In this document: positions 17,553-25,475 of the stretch, one piece after another | How positions within the stretch are numbered: the first letter of the stretch is position 1 | Layout: every line of letters begins with the position of its first letter | From: Bacillota bacterium | Lineage (GTDB): Bacteria; Bacillota; Clostridia; Lachnospirales; Lachnospiraceae | Reading direction: 5' to 3' | DNA length: 64,000 nucleotides | NCBI GenBank assembly: GCA_023398375.1 | Contig: JAEWSH010000061.1 | Coordinates: forward strand, 62,001 to 126,000 | Translations under genes and position numbers: made by a program | Notes under the pieces: model-generated | The model's input: only the letters and a program-made list of their open reading frames with translations | Databases searched by the model: none | Told to the model about the DNA's origin: nothing

Positions 17553-18752
17553 TTAGTTTTCCAGCAAAAAGTCAATCAGATTTTTATGAATAATACCGTC
17601 CCGATTCAAACATATTCTATCTAATGTAATGACATATTTGGGATAGTTATCATTAATGTTCTCATACGCACCAAATTCACGTTCTATTACATGTTCATCA
17701 CTTAATAGATATGCCGCTTGAACATAAAATTTTTCATCACCCTTTCTAGCAATAAAATCCACTTCTCCTCTATACGTCTTTCCAATATAAACCTGATATC
17801 CTCTTGAAATTAACTCATTGTAACATATTGTTTCCACAATATAATTATACTCGTCCTTCACTCGATTCTTTTTTATATGAAAAAATCCCAGATCACAGAC
17901 ATAAGATTTTTCTTCATATGCCAATACCTTTTTTCCGCGTATATCATATCTCGATACTTTATCGCATATGCAAGCATCTACAATATACTTAAGATAATCA
18001 TACACAGTTGGTGCTGAAACCGATTGATTTTCGTCGCTAAGTGAAGACGCTATAGCATTACCCGAAATGGTAGTTGAAGAATTTGCCACTATATACTCCA
18101 ATATTTTTTCTAATGCTACCGGTGATGCCACTTTATTTCTCATTATGATATCCTTTAATACAACAGAATCATAAATATTGGATAGGATAATTTCCTTACT
18201 ACTTTCTTCTGCCTCCTTACATACCAGTGGAAATCCACCCCACTGCATATATTCATCCAATAACTCTTCCTTTGTTCTATTTCTTTTCATTTCAAACTGA
18301 CATTCACAATATTCCTTAAAATTAAATGGCATAACCCGAAATGAAATAGTTCTACCACTTAAATGTGTTGCCAACTCTCCTGACAAAAGCTTTGAATTTG
18401 ACCCTGTAATAAAAATACTTACATCTCGTGTAGCTCGAAACGAATTAATTACTAGTTCAAATTCATTAACATTTTGAATTTCATCAAAGAACAAATAATA
18501 TTTTCCATTCCCAATCAAGTTTTTTTCAATATACTCATAAAGGGAATCAGCATTGCTTATCTTCCGGTATTTATAATCCTCAAAATTAATGTATATAATA
18601 GAATTGTCAGTAATTCCGCTGTTCTTTAACTCTTGTATCATTTGTTTCATAATCGTTGATTTACCACAACGCCTAATACCAGTAATTACTTTTATCATTT
18701 CTGAATGATAAAATGGTCGTATTCGCTCTAAATACATTTCTCTTTTTACCAT
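17553..18752 (-). CDS. AAA+ ATPase with DUF4143 domain
   Basis: 399 residues from ATG with GGAGGTG upstream. Walker A GIRRCGKST at 25-33, Walker B YYLFFDEIQNV near 85-95, sensor ITGSNSKLL near 115-123, then the DUF4143 C-terminal domain with a nuclease-like tail (YIGKTYRGEVDFIARKG, an E-V-D-F-I pattern resembling PD-(D/E)XK folds). Such proteins are widespread, often variable, and of unsettled function; some relate to mobile or defence contexts. It is monocistronic. Confidence 0.88.
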   Translation of the reverse strand: MVKREMYLERIRPFYHSEMIKVITGIRRCGKSTIMKQMIQELKNSGITDNSIIYINFEDYKYRKISNADSLYEYIEKNLIGNGKYYLFFDEIQNVNEFELVINSFRATRDVSIFITGSNSKLLSGELATHLSGRTISFRVMPFNFKEYCECQFEMKRNRTKEELLDEYMQWGGFPLVCKEAEESSKEIILSNIYDSVVLKDIIMRNKVASPVALEKILEYIVANSSTTISGNAIASSLSDENQSVSAPTVYDYLKYIVDACICDKVSRYDIRGKKVLAYEEKSYVCDLGFFHIKKNRVKDEYNYIVETICYNELISRGYQVYIGKTYRGEVDFIARKGDEKFYVQAAYLLSDEHVIEREFGAYENINDNYPKYVITLDRICLNRDGIIHKNLIDFLLEN

Positions 18753-18940
18753 ATATAGAATCACCTCCAAGCATTATTAATATATCATAATTCGTTACAA
18801 ATGACAACGGAATTAAATATGTTTAATTTATGTTTTTATATAATAATTTTATTTAAATTTATTTAATTGTATTCTAAATATTTTTCACAAATTAAGTGCA
18901 TTTAATTCTAAGTATGTATCGAACTTTATTTTACAGCAAA

Positions 18941-18970
18941 AACCTCTCAAGACTAGTGTCCCAAGAGGTT
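18941..18970 (-). terminator. Terminator hairpin in a gene-free stretch (18,753-19,187)
   Basis: On the minus strand AACCTCT pairs with AGAGGTT across a short stem-loop, followed by TTTTTG. The gene-free stretch around it has one 64-codon open frame without a good RBS or recognisable domain. The stretch may be a relic of a lost gene or insertion sequence, and nothing else was seen in it. Confidence 0.5.
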
Positions 18971-19187
18971 CTGAAGCGTTTTGAGTTGTAATAAGGTGCT
19001 CCCGTTGTTGACATACTAACATTTTAAGTATTATTTTATAAACATAAAGGGAACAACCGCCCAAAGTGGTTTGACCCAATAACTAAAGTAGAAAAACCAC
19101 CCTGTCACCTGCCAAAGTAAACTTGTGAAGAAAGCGCTTGGATTTCAGGGCGTTTCATAAAAATCTTTCAGAGGCGTTGTTGTATAA

Positions 19188-19484
19188 TTATCTCATACCT
19201 TCATAATGAGTCCACATACGTACAATTTTAACAGTACCTTCAAACTCAATGTCATCACTCTCTATTTTATCACCGTCTACTTGATAAACTAATCTATGCT
19301 TAATATTAATTCTCCTTGAATAAAACCCATCTAAATTACCAACTAACCCTTCGTATGGAGGAGGATTCTTAAAGGGATCATTTCTAATTACTTCAATTAA
19401 CTCTTTTGCCTTAATAGAAAGACCTGCTGCCTTTAGATTTTTAATGTCTTTTGCCGCCTGTTTTGTATATACAATTCGATACAC
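19188..19484 (-). CDS. yoeB: YoeB/Txe-family mRNA interferase toxin
   Basis: 98 residues starting with GTG directly behind the antitoxin stop (TAA then GTG). The RelE-like fold is recognisable by YTKQAAKDIKNL, NPFKNPPPYEGLVGNLDGFYSRRIN-type segment (here DPFKNPPPYEGLVG) and HRLVYQV, with C-terminal HYEG. The family cuts mRNA at the ribosome. Immediate adjacency to the YefM-type antitoxin indicates translational coupling. Catalytic Glu, Arg and C-terminal His-Tyr are retained. Confidence 0.93.
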   Translation of the reverse strand: MYRIVYTKQAAKDIKNLKAAGLSIKAKELIEVIRNDPFKNPPPYEGLVGNLDGFYSRRINIKHRLVYQVDGDKIESDDIEFEGTVKIVRMWTHYEGMR

Positions 19485-19736
19485 TTACCATTCCACCTCA
19501 TCTTCTGATAAGCAATCATCGATTGCCTCTTTGCCACCTTCCATAATTGACTCAGTTAAACCAGGCACTGACATCAGATATAACGTTTCCTGTACAGCAT
19601 TCCAATCATCTTCTGATAAAATAACAGCATTTTTTCCTCGATTATTTGTAATTGTAATAGCTGAATTGCTAGTATTCACATCAGATATTAATTGATATAA
19701 ATTTTCTCTAGCTTTTGTAGCACTGATTGCAGTCAT
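19485..19736 (-). CDS. yefM: YefM/Phd-family antitoxin
   Basis: 83 residues. The N-terminal Phd/YefM DNA-binding domain is clear (SATKARENLYQLISDVN, ITITNNRGKNAVILSEDDWNAVQETLYL), and the C-terminal acidic tail binds the toxin. It neutralises YoeB and with it represses the operon through the paired 8-base palindromes at 19769-19788. Confidence 0.94.
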   Translation of the reverse strand: MTAISATKARENLYQLISDVNTSNSAITITNNRGKNAVILSEDDWNAVQETLYLMSVPGLTESIMEGGKEAIDDCLSEDEVEW

Positions 19737-19768
19737 ATAAACACCTCCCTAGTTTTTTCTTAATTATA

Positions 19769-19788
19769 GCGTACGCATTCACGTACGT
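19769..19788. promoter_or_regulatory. YefM-YoeB operator
   Basis: GCGTACGC and ACGTACGT, two 8-base palindromes with centres 12 bases apart, 33 bases upstream of yefM. Known YefM operators have two related palindromic repeats at this spacing, with a TGTACA-like core. Confidence 0.7.
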
Positions 19789-19870
19789 CAATGGCTATAT
19801 ATTATTTTATGCACATCTTTTATAAATAATACATTTCAACATAATTCAAATATTTTATTCTATTTATGTT

Positions 19871-20284
19871 CTATGCATGAGATAACGTTGGAAATATAAA
19901 CCTCTTTTGTGCAAACGAATCAAAACCTTTACCTTTTACGAATAATGTTGTATTTTTTTCGCATAACTTCTCAATTTGATATCCTTGATTACTTAACGGT
20001 GTAAACCCAAGTATCACTTTATTAATTTTTTCTCCGAATGCTTCAATAATAATATCCATATCTACTACTTTTTCCGAAAATATATTATGTGAAAACAGTT
20101 TATCTTCATTAATTTCTGCAATTACATAGGCTCTTTGGCCTTCAACATAATAAACATTGCTTCGCATAAATTGTGTAACATAAAACATAATTAATTCAAT
20201 ATTGTTTTTCATTTCAAACACACAGTTGTTGACAGAGTTTTCTATTGCTTTCTCTAATAATGACCAGTCTCCTTTGTTATTCAT
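19871..20284 (-). CDS. Hypothetical protein
   Basis: 137 residues, no membrane helix. The mixed alpha/beta pattern (ENSVNNCVFEMKNNIELIMFYVTQFM, then NKVILGFTPLSNQGYQIEKL, then LFVKGKGFDSFAQKRFIFPTLSHA) is not one I can assign with confidence; the closing segment is reminiscent of the C-terminus of some acetyltransferase-like proteins. It follows the DUF1062 gene by 51 bases on the same strand. Confidence 0.6.
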   Translation of the reverse strand: MNNKGDWSLLEKAIENSVNNCVFEMKNNIELIMFYVTQFMRSNVYYVEGQRAYVIAEINEDKLFSHNIFSEKVVDMDIIIEAFGEKINKVILGFTPLSNQGYQIEKLCEKNTTLFVKGKGFDSFAQKRFIFPTLSHA

Positions 20285-20335
20285 TTAAATTTGTTGAACC
20301 TGCTTGCCGCTCGTCATGCCGACTTTCTTAATACG

Positions 20336-20932
20336 TCAAATTGTTCTATCACTATTTAGCGCTCCCTTTATTTCAATCATAATTTTATGTTCTTGTTTTT
20401 CTTCTGACACGGCAATAATACCCGACTTTTTCAATCCTTTGACCCCTGATCTAGTAAGATTTAATATCTCTGAAACTACTTTATCAGTACGTACTTTCAG
20501 TACATAACTATTGTTAACTACTAATAAATCACCTTCATGAAAAAATTGATCTGTTTCAACTAATATATCATTTTTCCTATTAATAATATAGTTAATATTT
20601 GACCAGTCCACTTCTACTCTATTTCTGGCAAAAAACTGACTATCGGTTCCATACCCAAACGCTAATTTACTAGAATTTCTTAAGTATCCTTTGTATTCTT
20701 CTTTCACTAGGGACTCGGGTCTACATCTTTCATATACAGTCAAATTATTAGTATGTTTACATTTTGTACATTGATAAATCAACCATACATCTATTTTATT
20801 TCCATTTGCATTTACACGAAAGTTGTTTGTGTTATGAAATGCTGTTTTGCATCCACATCCCGAACAGTTCCTTATAATTTTAAAGGATTCCTCTGGTATT
20901 ATTGTATATTCTATTTTTCTTAAATAGCTCAT
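20336..20932 (-). CDS. DUF1062 domain protein with zinc-binding cysteines
   Basis: 198 residues. SGCGCKTAFHNTNNFRVNANGNKIDVWLIYQC begins the DUF1062 family (PF06353); the pairs CSGCGC and CTKCKHTNNLTVYER form a probable zinc ribbon at about 23-60. The C-terminal third (LLVVNNSYVLKVRTDKVVSEILNLTRSGVKGL) looks like a small helix-turn-helix or S4-like domain. Function is unknown. A palindrome TTGCAATAGC-N4-GCTATGCAA 68 bases upstream is shared with the CD3324-type gene. Confidence 0.8.
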   Translation of the reverse strand: MSYLRKIEYTIIPEESFKIIRNCSGCGCKTAFHNTNNFRVNANGNKIDVWLIYQCTKCKHTNNLTVYERCRPESLVKEEYKGYLRNSSKLAFGYGTDSQFFARNRVEVDWSNINYIINRKNDILVETDQFFHEGDLLVVNNSYVLKVRTDKVVSEILNLTRSGVKGLKKSGIIAVSEEKQEHKIMIEIKGALNSDRTI

Positions 20933-20999
20933 TTTGCATCTCCTTAAAGATTAATAAATGGATTTGCAAAGTGCTATTACATAATTATTTGATTTTTAT

Positions 21000-21022
21000 T
21001 TGCAATAGCCTTTGCTATGCAA
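21000..21022. promoter_or_regulatory. Palindromic operator, copy A
   Basis: TTGCAATAGC-CTTT-GCTATGCAA, an interrupted dyad 68 bases upstream of the DUF1062 gene; arms are identical to copy B at 21501-21523. Confidence 0.6.
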
Positions 21023-21169
21023 AACAAACTGGTGTAGTCATAAAATATCCTCCTAAAATTAATTGCTTATTTAAGTTTAGAAGGTCTTATATTTAATTTC
21101 TACCTTAAACATTTTTCTAAAAAAAAATGAGCTAATTACAATTTGGAATTAGCTCAAATATAACAGTAT

Positions 21170-21436
21170 TCATTTCATTTTCCGCAAAATACGTTGAATG
21201 CTTTTCTCTGATAAAAAATACTTAATTGATAAAGCTTGAACTTTATAGCCATTTTGAAAGTCGGTAAATATCTGAATATTTCTTTTTTCCAACTCTTGCC
21301 GTATCAAAGTTTTATTACCCCATTCTTTTCTTTGATTTTCTTTCCTGGGAATATAAATATTTTCTCCATCCACGTATCTTTGTATTAACTCTATTATTTC
21401 CATTGGCAGAATCTCTTCTGCTTTTCTATAGCCCAT
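21170..21436 (-). CDS. CD3324-family Mor-like helix-turn-helix protein
   Basis: 88 residues. ILPMEIIELIQRYVDGENIYIPRKENQRKEWG is the recognisable opening of CD3324-type proteins and the C-terminal LSIKYFLSEKSIQRILRKMK is a helix-turn-helix of the Mor class. It is a likely transcription factor. A palindrome 65 bases upstream, identical in its arms to that upstream of the DUF1062 gene, suggests it regulates both. Confidence 0.85.
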   Translation of the reverse strand: MGYRKAEEILPMEIIELIQRYVDGENIYIPRKENQRKEWGNKTLIRQELEKRNIQIFTDFQNGYKVQALSIKYFLSEKSIQRILRKMK

Positions 21437-21500
21437 AATTGCCTCCTAAATTTTTAATCCTTTAGGTTAGCAATAGCTATAACAAATTTCATATTAAAAA

Positions 21501-21523
21501 TTGCAATAGCTAGTGCTATGCAA
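21501..21523. promoter_or_regulatory. Palindromic operator, copy B
   Basis: TTGCAATAGC-TAGT-GCTATGCAA, 65 bases upstream of the CD3324-type gene. A half-site (AGCAATAGCTAT) lies at about 21463-21474. The rest of the 21,437-21,849 gene-free stretch is AT-rich and must contain the GntR-gene promoter, which I could not place precisely. Confidence 0.6.
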
Positions 21524-21849
21524 AAATAACTAATTTTCTCATAAAATAAAGTCCCCCTATAACACTATTTGAACAATTAGTAATCTCTCTTCCTTAATAT
21601 CTTATTTATTACAATATCATGATAATTGTTCTGCATAATATTATACCAAATATCTCCACTATTTTGTAGCATTCATTTCACTTAATTTGCGTGTCAATAA
21701 AAAGAAAAATGCAAGAGCAATTTCTTGTTCTAATATATAGATTTAAGTTTTTGAGATATATGGATTTACTTTTTTCATTGTTTTTTCTTGCTATTCGTTA
21801 TAAAGTATAAACAGTGAATTTTATTCCGATACTATTGGGAGGATTACGA

Positions 21850-22593
21850 ATGTCGAATAAATTACCGTCGTATTTAAAAGTCTATCATCAATTAAAACAG
21901 GATATTTTAGACGGGAAATACCGAATTGGAGAAATGTTACCGGTCGAAGGTGACTTAGAAAAAATGTTTGAAGTAAGTCGCATTACCATTCGAAAGGCTG
22001 TTAAGTTGTTAAATGAAGAAAACTTGGTGCAGGTGAAACAAGGTCGTGGAACCATGGTACTTGATTTTAAAGCATCACAAAATCTTAATCATGTCGTATC
22101 CATTACGGAAACGCTTCGCCAAAAGGGATATACGGTCCGAACGAAAAGTATGTATATTGACATAATTGAGGCTGACCTAGAAATCTCTAGCATTTTGAAC
22201 ATCGCAATCCATGAACAAGTTGCTCGTTTTCAAAGAATTCAACTAGCAGATGAAAAACCGATCGTTATCATGAAAAACTATGTTCCAGCATACCTTGTGC
22301 CAGATGTGACGGGTTACTGTAATAAATTTTCCGCGTTATACCAATTTTTAGAAGATACCTACCAACTTAAAATAGATGAAGCCTCAGACCGTATTTATGC
22401 AAAGAATGCAAGTTTTGAAGAGGCTCAATTATTAGGAATAGATACTGGAGAAGCCTTGCTTTGTATTCAGAGAACCTGCTTTTATCAAGGAATTCCCATC
22501 TGTTTTGACGATGTAGCCATTATTGGAAAACACTATGAACTTACCTCTAATATGCAGGGGAGAAATCGAGGTGATTTCAAACATGAAGGCTGA
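21850..22593 (+). CDS. GntR/HutC-family transcriptional regulator
   Basis: 247 residues from ATG with GGGAGGA upstream. The N-terminal GntR winged helix (YHQLKQDILDGKYRIGEMLPVEGDLEKMF, RITIRKAVKLL) covers residues 5-70 and a UTRA effector domain covers 90-240 (TETLRQKGY, YVPAYLVPDV, RIYAKNASFEEAQLLGI). It overlaps the following aldolase gene by 11 bases, so the two are one operon, and the regulator probably senses a sugar phosphate handled by it. Confidence 0.92.
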   Translation: MSNKLPSYLKVYHQLKQDILDGKYRIGEMLPVEGDLEKMFEVSRITIRKAVKLLNEENLVQVKQGRGTMVLDFKASQNLNHVVSITETLRQKGYTVRTKSMYIDIIEADLEISSILNIAIHEQVARFQRIQLADEKPIVIMKNYVPAYLVPDVTGYCNKFSALYQFLEDTYQLKIDEASDRIYAKNASFEEAQLLGIDTGEALLCIQRTCFYQGIPICFDDVAIIGKHYELTSNMQGRNRGDFKHEG

Positions 22594-23272
22594 GTTGTTA
22601 AAAAATCTAAATCGGTGCATCGATATTAGCTGCGTGAAAAGTACACATACCCTAGGTGATATTGATACCATGCTAAGCTATGCAAAAAAATATCAATTTA
22701 TTGGAGCTTTTTGTATGCCTTGTTATACTCCATATCTAATTGGAGGTTTAATACATGAACCGTTAATAAAACCAGGCGGCGTTGTTGGATTTCCTACTGG
22801 ATGCGACACTACCCATTCTAAAGTTGAGCAAGCAAAAGAACTTGTAAAAATGGGTTGCCTTGAACTTGATATGGTAATGGCATATGGTATGTTAAAATCC
22901 TTTGATTATGAATATGTATATGAAGATATCAAAAACGTCGTTGACGTCAGCAATGGTCTTCCCGTAAAAGTCATCATTGAAGCATCTTATTTGAATGATT
23001 ATGAGATTGCAAAAGCTTGTGAGTTATCTGTAAATGCAGGTGCCGCCTTTGTAAAAAGTGGAACCGGATGGAGCAGTACCCCTACCACTCTACATATGAT
23101 ACAGGTTATGAAAGATGCTGTTGGAGAGAATGCTTTGATAAAAGCAGCTGGAGGAATTCGTTCTTTATCAACCATTTTAGAAATGCGGGAACTTGGTTGT
23201 GAACGATTTGGTATGAGCGTCGCATCCGCTGTCTCTATTATGAATGAAATAGAAAACTTATCCTGTCCATGA
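22583..23272 (+). CDS. DeoC-like aldolase (deoxyribose-phosphate aldolase family)
   Basis: 229 residues from ATG with GAGGTG upstream, inside the end of the GntR gene; a 20-codon longer frame is rejected for lack of RBS. The TIM-barrel motifs are those of DERA: LELDMVMAYG (Asp96), KVIIEASYL, AFVKSGTGWSS with the Schiff-base Lys158, and ALIKAAGGIRS with Lys187. E. coli DERA has FIKTSTG at the catalytic lysine, so the core is conserved. The usual reaction is cleavage of 2-deoxyribose 5-phosphate to acetaldehyde and glyceraldehyde 3-phosphate. The GntR/UTRA partner rather than deo neighbours suggests a related sugar acid or amino sugar substrate is possible. Confidence 0.85.
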   Translation: MKAELLKNLNRCIDISCVKSTHTLGDIDTMLSYAKKYQFIGAFCMPCYTPYLIGGLIHEPLIKPGGVVGFPTGCDTTHSKVEQAKELVKMGCLELDMVMAYGMLKSFDYEYVYEDIKNVVDVSNGLPVKVIIEASYLNDYEIAKACELSVNAGAAFVKSGTGWSSTPTTLHMIQVMKDAVGENALIKAAGGIRSLSTILEMRELGCERFGMSVASAVSIMNEIENLSCP

Positions 23273-23321
23273 ATATAATCCATGCAAATTAACGCGAATG
23301 CATACAGAGTATTTAATATTA

Positions 23322-23389
23322 AAAAAACCTGACAACGTATTCCTCTCATTGTAACAATCAATGAATGAAGATTTGTTGTCAGGTTTTTA
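23322..23389. terminator. Bidirectional terminator between aldolase and alcohol dehydrogenase
   Basis: AAAAACCTGACAAC pairs with GTTGTCAGGTTTTT, with A and T runs on both sides, between two convergent genes. Confidence 0.9.
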
Positions 23390-23392
23390 AAT

Positions 23393-24448
23393 TTATAGAA
23401 GAACGACTGGTTTAATCAAATTCTTTGGTTTGTCTTTCATGAGCATCAATGCCTCTTCTACGCTTTCAAGGCCATGAAATTTATGTGTAATCAATTTACT
23501 GGTATCCAAACGGTTCGTTTCCAGTAAGGAAACTAATTTTTCCATACGAAGTCTTCCACCAGGCATTAATCCTCCAGCTATCATTTTATGAGCCATACCA
23601 CAACCCCATTCAACACGTGGTACTTTTACATAATCGCCTTCTCCAAGATAATTTACATTTCCGATTCTTCCACCTGGTTTTAACATACAAATTGCCTGGC
23701 TAATCGTATTTACGTCCCCACCTGCAATGACAATCTTATCTACCCCTTTACCATTTGTCTGATCCATAATCTGTTCAACAATATCACCTTCTCGATAGTT
23801 AATGATATCAGTTGCTCCATATTCTTTTGCTATTTCAATACAATTAGGTCTGGAACCTACTGCATAAATGTGAGATGCACCACGCAAAGCAGTACCTGCT
23901 ACTGCCATAAGTCCAACTGGTCCAATTCCGATTACAACTACCGAATCTCCAAATTGAACATCCGCAAGCTCTACCCCATGGAACCCAGTTGGTACCATAT
24001 CAGAAAGCATAGTCGCTGCAGCGATATCAATACCATCAGGTAAAAGTGCTAGATTAGCATCTGCTTCATTTACATGAAATAGTTCTCCAAATACACCATC
24101 TTTAAAATTGGAAAATTTCCAGCCAGCCAGCATTCCACCCGAATGCATAGCGAATCCTCCTTGTGCTTCTAGTGAGCCCCAATCAGGTGTAATAGCAGGA
24201 ACAATAACTTTGTCTCCCGGTTTAAAATCTTTTACCAGACTACCTACCTCTACGACTTCTGCTACTGCTTCGTGCCCTAATATCATGTCATGGCGGTCGC
24301 CTAGTGCTCCTGCCCAAACAGTATGTACATCCGAAGTACATGGTGAAAGTGCTAATGGTCTACAAATAGCATCTAACACTCCACATTTTGGAGCCTCCTT
24401 CTCAATCCATCCTGTATTACCAATTCCTAACATTGCAAAACCCTTCAT
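23393..24448 (-). CDS. Zinc-dependent secondary alcohol dehydrogenase (NADP type)
   Basis: 351 residues starting MKGFAMLGIG, with AAGGAGA 6 bases upstream. Zinc ligands Cys37, His59, Glu60 and Asp150 are all in the positions known from Clostridium beijerinckii and Thermoanaerobacter secondary alcohol dehydrogenases, as are SPCTSDVHTVW, GAGGA..GPVGLMAV-type coenzyme site (here VVIGIGPVGLM) and the NADP-preferring GSRPNC loop. It interconverts secondary alcohols and ketones such as isopropanol and acetone, and also acetaldehyde. It converges on the DERA-like gene. Confidence 0.93.
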   Translation of the reverse strand: MKGFAMLGIGNTGWIEKEAPKCGVLDAICRPLALSPCTSDVHTVWAGALGDRHDMILGHEAVAEVVEVGSLVKDFKPGDKVIVPAITPDWGSLEAQGGFAMHSGGMLAGWKFSNFKDGVFGELFHVNEADANLALLPDGIDIAAATMLSDMVPTGFHGVELADVQFGDSVVVIGIGPVGLMAVAGTALRGASHIYAVGSRPNCIEIAKEYGATDIINYREGDIVEQIMDQTNGKGVDKIVIAGGDVNTISQAICMLKPGGRIGNVNYLGEGDYVKVPRVEWGCGMAHKMIAGGLMPGGRLRMEKLVSLLETNRLDTSKLITHKFHGLESVEEALMLMKDKPKNLIKPVVLL

Positions 24449-24599
24449 ATCCATTCTCCTTTGCATTATTGTTAATTTTTTATCATAACTCTATTTTAAA
24501 ACATAATGTTTATATAATCAATCTTTTATATTTGTATTTTTACATAATTTATATATGATGTTTTTGTGCATATTGATAGATTTTCATCGCATACGTTAT

Positions 24600-24893
24600 A
24601 TCTGCGTCTGGCTGAGAGAACCTCGATTACACTCCGTTCCATCTCGGTCATTTCAGTCATCCAATGGATATATACAACAAAAGAGCCATTGAAAAGTAAA
24701 CTTTCCAATGACTCTTGTATTGTATATATCCGCAGATCTTTGAAAACTTTCCGTTATCTGCGAACGCAAGAAGAACCTCGATTCCGCTTCGCTTCATCTC
24801 GGTCAATTCTTGCATTCCAATGAATCAAAATGCATAACAAAAGCCCCACGAATGCAAGCATTCTGGGGCTTTGATATACATTTTGATTCGCAA
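24600..24893. repeat. Two tandem ~155-bp units: conserved box plus long hairpin
   Basis: The box AGAACCTCGATT...CATCTCGGTCA occurs at 24617-24651 and again at 24772-24806 (offset 155). Each box is followed by a long inverted repeat, 24666-24731 (arms GGATATATACAA/TTGTATATATCC) and 24822-24889 (arms GAATCAAAATG/CATTTTGATTC). Hairpin sequences differ between units but the architecture is kept. The second hairpin contains AAAGCCCC/GGGGCTTT and is the native rpsI terminator (see below). Confidence 0.75.
24822..24889 (-). terminator. Native rpsI operon terminator, displaced by integration
   Basis: On the minus strand, AAAGCCCC and GGGGCTTTTG form the core of a long stem ending 12 bases beyond attL. 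Before insertion this lay directly after rpsI; it is now 14.7 kb away. Confidence 0.7.
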
Positions 24894-24901
24894 TAACTGC
24901 T

Positions 24902-24913
24902 TATCTCTTTGAA
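24902..24913. other. attL (left attachment site)
   Basis: TATCTCTTTGAA, identical to 39564-39575. The preceding base is T, giving TTA (TAA stop on the minus strand); at attR it is C, giving TAG. So the pre-insertion rpsI stop was TAA. The distal half KRQSSKR on the minus strand here is an element-borne look-alike of the rpsI tail. Confidence 0.85.
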
Positions 24914-25054
24914 GATTGACGCTTAAATTTTCTATTAGTTTCTATCAGTTTTTCAAATAACATTAAACCCTTATCTTATCAGTGTCTAGAGCTTTATTAT
25001 AATCTCTGTAAGTTCCTACAAGTTCCTCTTAATTTCTCTCAATTCGTATAAAAT

Positions 25055-25073
25055 AAACACCAAACAAACACCA
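25055..25073. repeat. Integrase arm-type sites, left end
   Basis: AAACACCA at 25055-25062 and again at 25066-25073, 11 bases apart. The same spacing and sequence occur at the right end (39475-39493), with one more copy at 39423-39430. Confidence 0.6.
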
Positions 25074-25084
25074 TTCTAACAATA

Positions 25085-25393
25085 TTACTCTCTGAAAATT
25101 CTCTCTCGAATCTCATTCAGTTCTCTATTATTTTTAAACTGATCCTTTATGCTCTTTTCTCCCTCACAATAAAACTGAGATAATGGGATCCTTGGAGATC
25201 CTAATTTTCTCGAGGCGTATATCTCACCGGATCGGATCCTTATGTAAATATTGTTAACAGAGCAACCCATTATTTCCGAAAGCTCTTTAGCAGATACCCA
25301 CTTATCATTATTTACACTCTTCAAGTGAGCAACTTTATCCGTGAGCTCCGTTACTTGTCTTTCCAATTCATTTACCCGATCCTCTAAATACAT
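25085..25393 (-). CDS. Small helix-turn-helix protein with N-terminal coiled coil
   Basis: 102 residues. Residues 1-30 form a heptad coiled coil (LEDRVNELERQVTELTDKVAHL) and residues 31-70 an excisionase/MerR-type helix-turn-helix (WVSAKELSEIMGCSVNNIYIRIRSGEIYASRKLGSPRIP, with the wing). It is the last gene before attL. It could be an accessory regulator or a DNA-bending factor; RBS GAGGTGA. It diverges from the next gene. Confidence 0.65.
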   Translation of the reverse strand: MYLEDRVNELERQVTELTDKVAHLKSVNNDKWVSAKELSEIMGCSVNNIYIRIRSGEIYASRKLGSPRIPLSQFYCEGEKSIKDQFKNNRELNEIRERIFRE

Positions 25394-25475
25394 TTACAAT
25401 CACCTCAAAATTTAATTTTCTTCACAAATATAAAACTTTATTGTATAATAAGAATAATGCTGTAAAGGAGGTTAT

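Noticed and set aside
18885..19079. A 64-codon minus-strand frame in the gap before the toxin-antitoxin pair.
   Set aside because: It crosses a terminator-like hairpin, has no credible RBS and no domain.
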